This document shows, piece after piece, positions 47,884 through 56,279 of a stretch of 64,000 bases of DNA. The notes under the pieces were generated by a model that saw only the letters and a program-made list of their open reading frames with translations, searched no databases and was not told the DNA's origin. The position numbers and the translations under genes are program-made. Position 1 is the stretch's first letter. Every line of letters begins with the position of its first letter. Location: the NCBI RefSeq assembly GCF_900100535.1, contig NZ_FNDG01000005.1:248001-312000 (forward strand), read 5' to 3'. Source of the DNA: Phytopseudomonas flavescens (GTDB taxonomy: Bacteria > Pseudomonadota > Gammaproteobacteria > Pseudomonadales > Pseudomonadaceae).

Positions 47884-49986
47884 TCAGAAAAAGTACCTGA
47901 CCGAGGCCCCCAGCGTGGTGGACGGCTGCGGCACGATCACCAGGCCGGCCGTGGTGCCGTAGGCCACTTCGCTGCCGTAGCGGTGCGGCTGGAAGGTGCC
48001 ATACAGGCTGAACTGGTAGTCGCTGTAGTCATAACTGGCACGCAGGTCATAGCGGGTATAGGGCGGCATCTGTTTTTTTTCAGTGCCCACGTAGTAGGGA
48101 ATGCCCGCCAGGTGGTAGACGTCAGCGTTGAGTGTCAGTTGCCCCGCCATGAACGCATCGCGGTGCTGCACACCGGCCTTGTAGGTGTGCTCGGGCACCA
48201 CCAGCCGGTCACCGGTGCCGCGCGGCGGGTTTTCGATCAGCGCATCGAGGATCCGTCCGTAGCTGGCGTAGGTGCTCAGCGTGGTCGTGGCCTGGTAATT
48301 GAAGCTGGTCTCCACGCCCTTGCGGGTGGTGTCACTGACCTGCTCATAGACACCTGGCGAAACTTGCAGTGTCTCGCTGTCGTTCTGGATGTAATAGAAC
48401 TCGGTGGTGCTGGAGAAACGCTCGGCGGGGCGTACGGTGAAGCCGATGTCATAGGATGTCACCTTGCTCGGGCGGACACTGCCGTTGACTCGACCGCCCG
48501 TATCGCTCGGCACCAGCGCGCTGCCGCTACCGGAGCTGATGTACTCCGCTGCCGGCGAGCGGAAACCCTGGGCGGCGTTGCTGAATACTTCGAGCTGCTC
48601 GACAGGCGTCCACACCAGGCCGAGTTTCGGCGTGGTGACCGAGCTGTGATAGCCGGTATCGGCGTTGCGGAACTTGCGGTTGCCGATGTCGTAGTCGAAG
48701 CGGTCATAGCGGATGCCGCCCAGCACCTTCAACGAGTCGACCGGTTTGTACTGGGCCTGGGCGAACACGCCGTAGGTGAGCAGGTCCATGTCGAAGTCAT
48801 AGTAGTAACTCTGCGTCGGCTCGAAGTTGCGGTATTGCTGGCGGTACGCATCACCCTTGTCACGTCGAACCTCGGTGCCGAGCATCAGTGACGCCGAATC
48901 TCCGTAGACGAAGTTGTAGGCCAGGCGGCCGCCGTAGATGTCGCGATCGTCCTTGCCGTAGTTGTGGGTGTTGGCGCCGTTGGCGATGGCGCGCACGCGC
49001 TTGAAGTCCTCGAAGTAGGCGGTGTAGTACAGCCCTGCTTCGCCCTCCGCCGGGGCTCGGTTGAGCACATAGGTATTGCGCTTGGCGTTGCCGAAACCGT
49101 AGAGGTTGTCGGTGTCGCGGCGGCTGAGGGTGCCGGCGCGAAGCGCGGGCAGGTTCAGGTAGCCATCGTTCTTGAAGTCCGACGCGTAGTGGCTCAAGCG
49201 CGCCGAATACCTGGCATCGCCAATGACCCTGGAAAGCTTCCAGAAGTAGTTGTCGCGGTTGGTCTCGGCAGCCTTGCGATAGCCATTGGTCTTGTAGATG
49301 TCGGCGACGAACAGGGACTCGAAGCCTTCATGCTCGCCACTCAGCACCAGGTTGGCGCGGCGCCCATCGAAGCTGGCGATATCCAGGCCGATACTCGAGG
49401 CCACGTCACCGCCATCGAGCGTCTCGATGCTCACCGAGCCGGCGCGGTTCTGGTCACCATACAGCGCCGACACCGGGCCCTTGATCACACTGACCCGCTT
49501 GATCATCTGCGGCGTCAGCCATTCCAGGAACACCGGGCCGTGACCGGCGCCGCCCTGGCTCGAGGGAATATTCTGCGGCACGCCGTCGGCGTATACCGCC
49601 ACGTCTGCCCCATGGGTGCCGTTGGTGGCGAAACCGCGCATGCGAAAGCCATTGCCGGTATCGCCCTGGTCGATGTTGTTGGCCACCACACCCGGCACGC
49701 GACGATAGATGTTGGAGATATCTCGGTCGACATTGAGTGTCTGGATGTCTTCCGCCGACAGGGTGGAAACGGCAGCCGGCAGGCTTTGCGGGGCATTGCT
49801 GACCTTGCTGCGGGTCAGCGACGGGGTGCGCGCCGCTCTCTCCCCATCGCCCACCACCTCGATTGCGCCGAGTTCGGTGAACTCTGCCGTCTGCGCCTGT
49901 GCCGTCGGCGTCGACGGGCAGGCCACGACGCCAATGGAAAATGCCACGCTGGCAAGCCTCCAACCCTTGTGTGCAGCAGTAGACAT
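47884..49986 (-). CDS. TonB-dependent receptor under Zur control (zinc uptake)
   Basis: 700-aa outer-membrane receptor. Signal peptide ends near PTAQAQ (about residue 31), then plug domain (SNAPQSLPAAVSTLS; NIDQGDTGNGFRMRG) and a barrel ending in VRYFF. The start at 49986 (MSTAAHKG) follows AGGGATAGCGTC; the frame is open 12 more codons upstream, but these would lie in the operator. Upstream is a near-ideal Zur box (50007-50021), so the receptor probably imports zinc or a zinc-metallophore complex, like the Zur-regulated receptor PA0781 of P. aeruginosa. Ligand specificity is inferred from regulation only. Confidence 0.88.
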   Translation of the reverse strand: MSTAAHKGWRLASVAFSIGVVACPSTPTAQAQTAEFTELGAIEVVGDGERAARTPSLTRSKVSNAPQSLPAAVSTLSAEDIQTLNVDRDISNIYRRVPGVVANNIDQGDTGNGFRMRGFATNGTHGADVAVYADGVPQNIPSSQGGAGHGPVFLEWLTPQMIKRVSVIKGPVSALYGDQNRAGSVSIETLDGGDVASSIGLDIASFDGRRANLVLSGEHEGFESLFVADIYKTNGYRKAAETNRDNYFWKLSRVIGDARYSARLSHYASDFKNDGYLNLPALRAGTLSRRDTDNLYGFGNAKRNTYVLNRAPAEGEAGLYYTAYFEDFKRVRAIANGANTHNYGKDDRDIYGGRLAYNFVYGDSASLMLGTEVRRDKGDAYRQQYRNFEPTQSYYYDFDMDLLTYGVFAQAQYKPVDSLKVLGGIRYDRFDYDIGNRKFRNADTGYHSSVTTPKLGLVWTPVEQLEVFSNAAQGFRSPAAEYISSGSGSALVPSDTGGRVNGSVRPSKVTSYDIGFTVRPAERFSSTTEFYYIQNDSETLQVSPGVYEQVSDTTRKGVETSFNYQATTTLSTYASYGRILDALIENPPRGTGDRLVVPEHTYKAGVQHRDAFMAGQLTLNADVYHLAGIPYYVGTEKKQMPPYTRYDLRASYDYSDYQFSLYGTFQPHRYGSEVAYGTTAGLVIVPQPSTTLGASVRYFF

Positions 49987-50006
49987 GACGCTATCCCTGT
50001 ATAAGT

Positions 50007-50021
50007 TGTTATAACATAACA
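50007..50021 (-). promoter_or_regulatory. Zur box
   Basis: TGTTATAACATAACA: the halves TGTTAT and ATAACA are perfect inverted copies separated by AAC. It agrees with the gammaproteobacterial Zur consensus (TGTTATANTATAACA-like) at nearly every position and continues into matching flanks (AAGT before, TTTA after). It lies 21 bp before the receptor start codon, so zinc-bound Zur would block initiation. Further flanking CTGTATAA/TTATACAG symmetry is also present. Confidence 0.8.
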
Positions 50022-50528
50022 TTTATACAGGATTGGCGGATTGCCGGCCAGCCACCTGCCGACCGTACGATCGCACGCGCCAACCGGCATCAGTACTTCC
50101 GGAGCGCTCGCCGGGCCGGGCGGCATGGCTGATCGCAGGCGAACGAAATCGCCCGGGTATCCCGGGGCAATGGCTGACGGCGCATCGAGACAGGTATATC
50201 TGCGGCAGCTCCGAAGACAGAGGAAATACCCGGCTCGCGGGCTGACGCTTGGCCTGTAGGTATCCAGTGCCCGCCTGCCGTCGAGGAGCCTCCTGTGGCA
50301 CACGGTCAGTGCGCTGGTCGCTTGGGGCAGAGCCGTTGCCTGCGCCTTACGCAGCAAACGCCGCTGGTCCCGGCAGCGGCTGAGTAAGTGTCCGAGCGCG
50401 AGACGTCGCTCTTGCCATCAGGATTCCGTTTACGTTAGCGTAAAGCTGATAAGGCGCCATCGGCATTTTCCTGAAGCAGCCGGATGAGCGTCGAACCTCA
50501 GAACAATCAGAACATTGAGGATCCGTCC
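50022..50528. other. Receptor/acyl-CoA ligase gap
   Basis: About 500 bases without a supported gene between divergent promoters. The ribosome-binding site GAGGAT for the acyl-CoA ligase stands at its end (50517-50522). Nothing else was recognised. Confidence 0.5.
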
Positions 50529-52211
50529 ATGACTGCACCCAGCTATTCCTGCGGCTTGCAAAGCAAGCCTCTATTGGCGCTGACCATCGGCGCGGCGTTC
50601 GATGACACGGTGGCCCGCTTTGCCGGACGCGACGCGTTGATCGTGCGTCACCAGAACACTCGCTATAGCTGGGCTCAGCTCGCCGAGCAGGTCGAACTCT
50701 GCGCGCGAGCCATGATCGCGTTGGGTATACAGGCCGGTGAGCGGGTGGGCATATGGGCGCCAAACTGTGCTCAGTGGAGCATCAGCCAATTCGCCAGCGC
50801 CAAGGTCGGCGCCATTCTGGTGAACATAAACCCGGCCTACCGCCTCAGTGAGCTGGAGTATGTATTGCGCCAATCCGCTTGCAGTTGGCTGATCTGCGCG
50901 GATGCATTCAAGACCAGCGATTACCACGGCATGCTCGAGGAACTGCTTCCTGAGTTGAGCGGCTGGGCGCCGGGGCAGTTGGTCAGCGCCAAACTGCCTG
51001 AATTGCGAGGCGTCATCAGCCTGGCCGGGAATCCGCCGGCAGGAATGCTGCCATGGAGCCACCTGCCCTCCTTGGGTCATCGGATCTCGCCGGCTGCTCT
51101 GCAGGAACGCCAGGCTGGGCTGCAGTTCGATGATCCGATCAATATCCAGTACACCTCGGGCACCACCGGGTTCCCCAAGGGTGCCACCTTGAGCCATTAC
51201 AATATTCTCAATAACGGCTACATGGTCGGGGAAAGTCTGCGCCTCAACGAACAGGACCGTATTGTCATTCCGGTACCGCTTTACCACTGCTTCGGTATGG
51301 TGATGGGCAACCTGGGCTGCCTGACTCACGGCAGTGCGATGATTTACCCGGCCGCCGCGTTCGACCCCCTGACCACCCTGCAGGCCGTCGCCGAAGAGCG
51401 CGCAACGGTTCTGTATGGCGTACCGACGATGTTCATCGCCGAACTGGGTCTTGAGGAGCGGGCGAGCCTCGATCTGTCGAGCCTGCGTACCGGCATCATG
51501 GCGGGTGCCACCTGCCCGATCGAGGTGATGAGGCAGGTGATTGCCGACCTGCATATGGCCGAGGTCCAGATTGCCTACGGGATGACAGAGACCAGCCCGG
51601 TCTCGACGCAAACGGCGGCAGACGACGATATCGAAAAACGGGTGAGCAGCGTGGGCCGCACTCAGCCCTACCTGGAGAGCAAGGTGGTCGATGAACACGG
51701 CCGCATCGTTCCGAGGGGGCAGATAGGCGAGCTCTGTACCCGGGGTTACAGCGTGATGCTGGGCTATTGGAACAATCCGCAGGCCACCGCTGCGGCTCTG
51801 GACAGTGCGCGCTGGATGCACACCGGTGACCTGGCAATCATGGACGATGAGGGCTACCTGAGCATCGTGGGGCGCAACAAGGACATGATCATTCGTGGAG
51901 GTGAGAATGTTTACCCGCGGGAGGTCGAAGAGTTCTTTTTCACCCACCCTGCAGTGGCTGACGTCCAGGTCGTCGGCATTCCCGATGACAAATACGGCGA
52001 AGAGGTGGCGGCCTGGATAAAGCTCCATCCAGGCTGCGAGATCACCGATGAACAGCTGCGCGATCACTGCAAGGGGCGCATCGCCCATTTCAAGGTACCG
52101 CGCTATTTCCTGTTCGTCGCGGACTTCCCCATGACGGTGACAGGCAAGGTACAGAAATTCCGCATGCGCGAAATGACCGTCGCACAACTGGGCCTGGATC
52201 GGCCACGCTGA
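50529..52211 (+). CDS. Fatty-acyl-CoA synthetase (FadD-like AMP-binding enzyme)
   Basis: 560 aa ANL enzyme. Motifs: [12 protein letters not shown] (A3), [10 protein letters not shown] (A5), [33 protein letters not shown] split across A7-A8, and C-terminal [13 protein letters not shown] with the catalytic lysine. Subfamily features are those of medium-chain acyl-CoA ligases. Probably activates fatty acids or another lipid-like carboxylate. The start at 50529 has GAGGAT at seven bases; another in-frame ATG at 50484 is possible. Confidence 0.9.
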   Translation: MTAPSYSCGLQSKPLLALTIGAAFDDTVARFAGRDALIVRHQNTRYSWAQLAEQVELCARAMIALGIQAGERVGIWAPNCAQWSISQFASAKVGAILVNINPAYRLSELEYVLRQSACSWLICADAFKTSDYHGMLEELLPELSGWAPGQLVSAKLPELRGVISLAGNPPAGMLPWSHLPSLGHRISPAALQERQAGLQFDDPINIQYTSGTTGFPKGATLSHYNILNNGYMVGESLRLNEQDRIVIPVPLYHCFGMVMGNLGCLTHGSAMIYPAAAFDPLTTLQAVAEERATVLYGVPTMFIAELGLEERASLDLSSLRTGIMAGATCPIEVMRQVIADLHMAEVQIAYGMTETSPVSTQTAADDDIEKRVSSVGRTQPYLESKVVDEHGRIVPRGQIGELCTRGYSVMLGYWNNPQATAAALDSARWMHTGDLAIMDDEGYLSIVGRNKDMIIRGGENVYPREVEEFFFTHPAVADVQVVGIPDDKYGEEVAAWIKLHPGCEITDEQLRDHCKGRIAHFKVPRYFLFVADFPMTVTGKVQKFRMREMTVAQLGLDRPR

Positions 52212-52347
52212 GGGTTGAACCGCGCTCCCGGTGGCAGGCGTTCTTCGCACTGCCGTGATTGGGGGGCTGCACCTGCCGGCCTGGCGGCTCCAGCGATCTC
52301 GATGCCCACATCGACGTCGCATGGATCGCAGCGATGCACGGTGAAAC

Positions 52348-52387
52348 GCAAACACATTAATACATTCGAATGTGTTAATGTGTTTGC
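52348..52387. promoter_or_regulatory. 40-bp near-perfect palindrome, probable ArsR operator
   Basis: GCAAACACATTAA-TACATTCGAATGTG-TTAATGTGTTTGC is symmetrical about TTCGAA (52365-52370) with one mismatched pair. It ends 24 bp before the ene-reductase start and overlaps where its promoter should be. The ArsR-type gene two genes on is the natural candidate binder; ArsR operators are often AT-rich dyads of this kind. Confidence 0.8.
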
Positions 52388-52411
52388 ATTTCCCCCACCC
52401 ACTGGACACAC

Positions 52412-53536
52412 ATGAATTTTCCCAGCTTGTTTCAGCCGCTGCGTCTTGGCGGCCTGGTACTCAATAACCGTATCGCACTGCCTCCACTGACCCGCTCGCG
52501 CAGTTCGCAGCCCGGCGATATCCCCAACGCGCTGATGGCAGCCTACTATCGCCAGCGCGCTGCAGCCGGCTTCATGGTCACCGAAGGCTCGCAGATCGAG
52601 CCACGGGGCCAGGGTTATGCATGGACGCCCGGCATTTACAGCCCTGAGCAGGTAGAGGGCTGGAAAAAGATCACCGCAGCGGTGCATGAAGAAGGCGGGG
52701 TGATCTTCTGCCAACTCTGGCATGTGGGAGGCATCTCCCATACCAGCCTGCAACCGGATCAGCAGCCCCCGGTGGCGCCTTCCGCCGTTCTGGCGACAGC
52801 GGTCAAGGTGTTTGTCGAAACGGGCCCCCAGACAGGTGCCCTGGTAGCCCCTTCGCTTCCCAGGGCCCTGGCCACGCACGAGGTGCAGGAGCTGGTCGAG
52901 CTGTACCGCAAGGCGGCGGTGAACGCGAAAAGCGCGGGCTTCGACGGCGTGGAACTGCACGCGGCCAACGGCTACCTGATCAATCAGTTCATCTCCGAAC
53001 ACACCAACCAGCGCACCGACGCCTATGGCGGCTCCCTGAGCAACCGTCTGCGCTTTCTGCGTGAAGTGGTCGTCGCGGTGGCTGAGGTGTTCGGCAGCGA
53101 GCGTGTGGGTGTCCGATTCGCCCCACTGTTCGAGACCACGCAAGAGGATCGCGTTTATCTCGGGCTGGTCGAAAGCGATCCCCACGAGACTTACGTGCAG
53201 GCGGCAACGCTGTTGAACGACCTTGGAGTGGGCTATCTATCGATCGCCGAAGCCGACTGGGATAACAGCCCGGATCTGCCTGAGCGTTTTCGCCAAGCGC
53301 TACGCGAGAGGTTCTCCGGGCCGATCATGTACTCGGGTTGCTACACGGCAGAAAAGGCCGAACGCATTCTGGAAAAGGGCTATGGCGACCTGTTCGGCTT
53401 CGGCCGCACTTTCATCGCCAACCCCGACCTGGTTCACCGTATCCGCAACGACCTGCCTCTGAATCCCGTGGAGGCGGCGACGCTTTACGGCGGTGGGGCG
53501 AAGGGCTACATCGACTATCCCCTCGCCACCCACTAA
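52412..53536 (+). CDS. Old yellow enzyme family ene-reductase
   Basis: 374-aa FMN flavoprotein, NemA/XenB-like. Substrate-binding His and Asn in GVELHAANGYLINQF, typical HTNQRTDAYGGSLSNR and C-terminal GFGRTFIANPDLV with the FMN phosphate site. Reduces activated C=C bonds, nitro compounds or quinones using NAD(P)H. With a palindromic operator upstream and an ArsR regulator 48 bp downstream, it is likely induced by an electrophile or thiol-reactive compound. Confidence 0.93.
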   Translation: MNFPSLFQPLRLGGLVLNNRIALPPLTRSRSSQPGDIPNALMAAYYRQRAAAGFMVTEGSQIEPRGQGYAWTPGIYSPEQVEGWKKITAAVHEEGGVIFCQLWHVGGISHTSLQPDQQPPVAPSAVLATAVKVFVETGPQTGALVAPSLPRALATHEVQELVELYRKAAVNAKSAGFDGVELHAANGYLINQFISEHTNQRTDAYGGSLSNRLRFLREVVVAVAEVFGSERVGVRFAPLFETTQEDRVYLGLVESDPHETYVQAATLLNDLGVGYLSIAEADWDNSPDLPERFRQALRERFSGPIMYSGCYTAEKAERILEKGYGDLFGFGRTFIANPDLVHRIRNDLPLNPVEAATLYGGGAKGYIDYPLATH

Positions 53537-53584
53537 AGTAAGCGCGCCGCACGCGGCGAAACCACTGGATCGAGAAGGACGCAA

Positions 53585-53932
53585 ATGATGGAGTTGAACG
53601 ATGTATTGAAGATCCTCTCGAGCCCCACCCGGCGGGCGGTGCTCACTTGGCTGAAGGATCCTCACACGTCATTCGAGGGGTTCACGCAACTCTATGATTT
53701 CAGCACCTATGGCGTTTGCGCGAGCCTGATCCAGGAAAAGGCCGGCCTCTCCCAGCCGGCCACCTCGCTGTGTCTCAAAGCGCTTCATGACATGGGCTTC
53801 GTGACGGCCAGCAAGGTAGGCAAATGGACCTACTACCAGCGCAATGAAGAGCATCTGACCGCCGCGATGGCGGCGCTGCTGCATGACCTGGACGTGGATG
53901 CCATGGCAGCCTCCCTGCTCCCGCCCCGCTGA
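53585..53932 (+). CDS. ArsR-type winged-helix regulator
   Basis: 115 aa (113-115 depending on ATG at 53585 or 53588). HTH: ILSSPTRRAVLTWL and SLIQEKAGLSQPATSLCLKAL with recognition helix, then a wing ASKVGKWTYYQRNEE. Two Cys (VCASLI; SLCLKA) could sense thiol-reactive ligands, but no canonical ArsR metal-site motif (CVC) is seen. Co-oriented with the ene-reductase gene; probably binds the 52348-52387 palindrome and is released by an inducer. Confidence 0.85.
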   Translation: MMELNDVLKILSSPTRRAVLTWLKDPHTSFEGFTQLYDFSTYGVCASLIQEKAGLSQPATSLCLKALHDMGFVTASKVGKWTYYQRNEEHLTAAMAALLHDLDVDAMAASLLPPR

Positions 53933-54520
53933 GCCTGCGGTACCTGCCAGGGCGCATGTCGACACAGGCAGACGCCCACGCCGATGCAGTCGATGACTTC
54001 CCGACGGTTTTGCAGTCTGGGCCGTGAGTGGGTTCAGACCGCCGGCGGGCCCGGGGCCTCTCCTGCAGCGTCGACCAGCGCAGGGAGTCGCTAGGCGAAA
54101 TAAGAATGGCGGGCTTGCGAATGGCCGAGGATCAAGGATCGGTCGGTCTTCGCGCGGCCTTCTTCCCGTTCAGTCAGCGCGTCCTGGTCTGCGCCAGGGT
54201 TGCCTGGCGGTGGCGTCCAGTCGGCGCGATGCTTTTTCGCATAGGCCCCATCTGCCCGCGGTTTCGCTTCGGAGGCGGCTGCGTCGAACTCGGAAGCAGG
54301 GCTCTGGCCAGTGTCAGGCTGCCGGTGGAAGGCCCCTGATCAGGGGCTTTCGGGCCGTTGCCGTGTTCGGTCGTCATGACGGATATCCCGTGCCGGCGCA
54401 GACCACCCACGCCGACAGTTCTGAAGGGTACCAGCGCTGCGCGCTGGTACCCTGGCGAGGCCGCTGACTCGACGCAGACGCCCTCCGTGCAGCGAATCGC
54501 TGCCGCCTCGGCATTGGCGT
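53933..54520. other. Hrp-island left edge; hairpins, no supported gene
   Basis: About 590 bases. Candidate open frames on either strand lack ribosome-binding sites and recognised domains. It holds a 16-bp perfect palindrome GCCCCTGATCAGGGGC followed by TTT (54332-54347) and a 12-bp perfect stem (54426-54452). This is probably the border between core DNA and the Hrp island. Confidence 0.5.
54426..54452 (-). terminator. Perfect 12-bp stem-loop after the effector candidate
   Basis: GGGTACCAGCGC (54426-54437) pairs perfectly with GCGCTGGTACCC (54441-54452), loop of 3. It follows the minus-strand effector stop by about 70 bases. The downstream minus-strand sequence begins TTCAG, with no long T-run, so termination is likely but unproved. 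Confidence 0.5.
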
Positions 54521-55564
54521 CTAGGCGGAGGACTTGCTCGCTTCATCGTCGAAAATGCCCCCCGCGAACCCGGCCTGATGCGACAGTTCACCGGGGGGCA
54601 CGTAGGTGCCGGACTGGTTGTCGTAGCGGATGACCTTGCCTGCGGCGAACTCGACGCGCCCTGCATACATGACCTGCAGCGCCCTTCCCGCCAGCTGGAA
54701 ATGCGCATTCTGACCATTGACGGCGTTGCCCACGCGGAGGGTGCCGTCGAGCAGCCTCACGAAGATGAACGCGCCGTCCAACCTGTCGTCGGCATTGCCA
54801 TTGCGAACCCAGCTTCCGTCCCTGGCCTGGCTGGCGACGATGGCACCGGGCAGCGGCCGCCCATTGGCGCCATGCAGTTGCAGCGTTTTCTCGGCCAGCT
54901 TGATCTCCACCGCACCCACACCGCCCGGCAACCCCTGCGCACGCTGTATCGCCTCGCGTTTGAGGTCGATACGGGTGATTTCACGCCTGGAAGGGTCACC
55001 CTCCTCGAGACCGGCGGACGAGAAGGTTCGCTTTACCCCGGCGCAAGCCAGCCCCGTCGCTACGCTGTGCTCGATGCCGGTCTGGACCAGGGAGGTGCGG
55101 CGTGCGCCTTCGGGTGCCGCCTGCCGTTGGGGTGTCGACAAGGCGGCCTGCGGCGGCGAATCCGGCTCCAGGTCCTGGACACGGGCCAGCGGCTCTCGCT
55201 GCGCATCGAGCACCGCCAGTTCGGTTCCACGGCCTGCCCGATCACGCCGGAATTCGACATGCTGCGCGCCATGCAGAATCTGCGCAAACTCGAGATGCCC
55301 ACCCTGCTCGTTGGTTTCGGCCTTGATCACGGGAACCGTGGCATCACCAGCCAAGGCGCGCTGTGCCCGCTCGAGCAGCTCGCGGTGCTGCTGCGGCAGC
55401 AAGGCCATGCGCTCGACGAGGGTGGGAATGGAAAACGTCGTTTCGTGGCGTCCACAGATATGCGCCGCGACCGTCAACCGCTCGGGTGCCGTGGCGCGCT
55501 CCTGTGCTGGGGCGGACATAGCGGCTGCGCCTGCCTTGGTGGCGGGGTCCAGACGGGGAATCAC
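54521..55564 (-). CDS. Candidate type III effector, class unrecognised
   Basis: 347 aa from a GTG at 55564 (next residues IPRLDPATKAGAAAMSAPAQ), preceded at 10 bases by AGGAGG. A perfect HrpL promoter (55642-55614) lies 50 bp upstream on the same strand. The reading frame is open to 55720 (TTG) and 55702 (ATG), but those starts would sit upstream of the HrpL promoter, so the inner start is preferred; an ATG at 55519 is a second choice. The protein is Ala/Gln/Arg-rich with no transmembrane segment. The C-terminal MYAGRVEFAAGKVIRYDNQ then SGTYVPPGEL resembles the SGHYRP-type tail found in several toxins and effectors. No catalytic motif was recognised. Confidence 0.7.
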   Translation of the reverse strand: MIPRLDPATKAGAAAMSAPAQERATAPERLTVAAHICGRHETTFSIPTLVERMALLPQQHRELLERAQRALAGDATVPVIKAETNEQGGHLEFAQILHGAQHVEFRRDRAGRGTELAVLDAQREPLARVQDLEPDSPPQAALSTPQRQAAPEGARRTSLVQTGIEHSVATGLACAGVKRTFSSAGLEEGDPSRREITRIDLKREAIQRAQGLPGGVGAVEIKLAEKTLQLHGANGRPLPGAIVASQARDGSWVRNGNADDRLDGAFIFVRLLDGTLRVGNAVNGQNAHFQLAGRALQVMYAGRVEFAAGKVIRYDNQSGTYVPPGELSHQAGFAGGIFDDEASKSSA

Positions 55565-55613
55565 CTGATCGATACCTCCTGTGGCGAGGGCCGAGCGCCC
55601 TGACTGAGCCCAC

Positions 55614-55642
55614 TGGGTGGCCGGCCGGCACCGACCGGTTCC
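55614..55642 (-). promoter_or_regulatory. HrpL promoter (hrp box), minus strand
   Basis: Read on the minus strand: GGAACC (55642-55637), 16 bases, CCACCCA (55620-55614). Exact match to GGAACC-N15/16-CCACNNA. It points toward the effector candidate at 54521-55564. Confidence 0.85.
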
Positions 55643-55702
55643 ATCGCCTGGCTCTCCCGGCGACGCGTGGGGAAACAGGTCACAGGGCGATGACAGCGGC
55701 AT

Positions 55703-55730
55703 GGAACCGGCCCGGGGCAATCACCACTCA
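55703..55730 (+). promoter_or_regulatory. HrpL promoter (hrp box) before shcM-hopM1
   Basis: GGAACC at 55703-55708, 15 bases, CCACTCA at 55724-55730, about 70 bp before the chaperone ATG at 55800. Exact match to the HrpL consensus. Confidence 0.88.
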
Positions 55731-55799
55731 CCTTGCGAACCTCACCGGCGCGACGCGACCCGCCGCGCCCCACCCCCGCGTCAATGGAGAACAATAATC

Positions 55800-56279
55800 A
55801 TGGCCGTACCTCATCAGTACCGCCAGTTGCTGGACGAAATCCAGCAGCTGACTCTCGTGCCTGAAGCCCTGCTGTCCCCTGAGCTGACCCACCTGAACGT
55901 GAGGGGCGTGGACTTTTCCCTGTACCCGGTCGGCGACCAGGGTCAAGAGCACGTGGTCACCCATTGCGACCTCGGCGCCCTGCCTGATAAAGCCAGAGAG
56001 GAGGCAATGCTTCGTTTGCTCGATACCAACTTCCAACTGGTGAACGCCGCAAAACCCGTAACGTTCTGCCGCAATGAGCACAGTGGTCACATGATGTTGA
56101 GCATGGCACAACCGCTCTCGAGCCTTACAGGCCAGTCGATTCTCGATCAAATGGGAACGCTCGCGGATTACGCACTGGTTTGGCGACAAACCTTTTTCCT
56201 TGATAAAGCAGCGCCAAAACCTCAGCCGTCCAGCACCGCTCAACTGCCGCGAACCTTCAGCGCCACGAGGGCTTTCTAA
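55800..56279 (+). CDS. shcM: CesT-family type III chaperone (ShcM-like)
   Basis: 159 aa, acidic, small: LLDEIQQLTLVPEALLSPELTHL and the LNVRGVDFSLYPV region fit class I CesT chaperones that bind the N-terminal chaperone-binding domain of one effector in the cytosol. GGAG stands 10 bases before the ATG. The stop overlaps the next gene's ATG by one base (TAATG), the usual chaperone-effector arrangement. The longer open frame begins far upstream and would include the hrp box, so it was rejected. The partner is the HopM1-like protein. Confidence 0.83.
   Translation: MAVPHQYRQLLDEIQQLTLVPEALLSPELTHLNVRGVDFSLYPVGDQGQEHVVTHCDLGALPDKAREEAMLRLLDTNFQLVNAAKPVTFCRNEHSGHMMLSMAQPLSSLTGQSILDQMGTLADYALVWRQTFFLDKAAPKPQPSSTAQLPRTFSATRAF

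Noticed and set aside
54028..54410. Overlapping short frames on both strands left of the effector
   Set aside because: They run through a perfect palindrome, lack start signals and show no recognisable domain.
54521..55720. Effector start at 55720 (TTG) or 55702 (ATG)
   Set aside because: Both lie upstream of the minus-strand hrp box at 55614-55642, so a transcript from that promoter could not include them.
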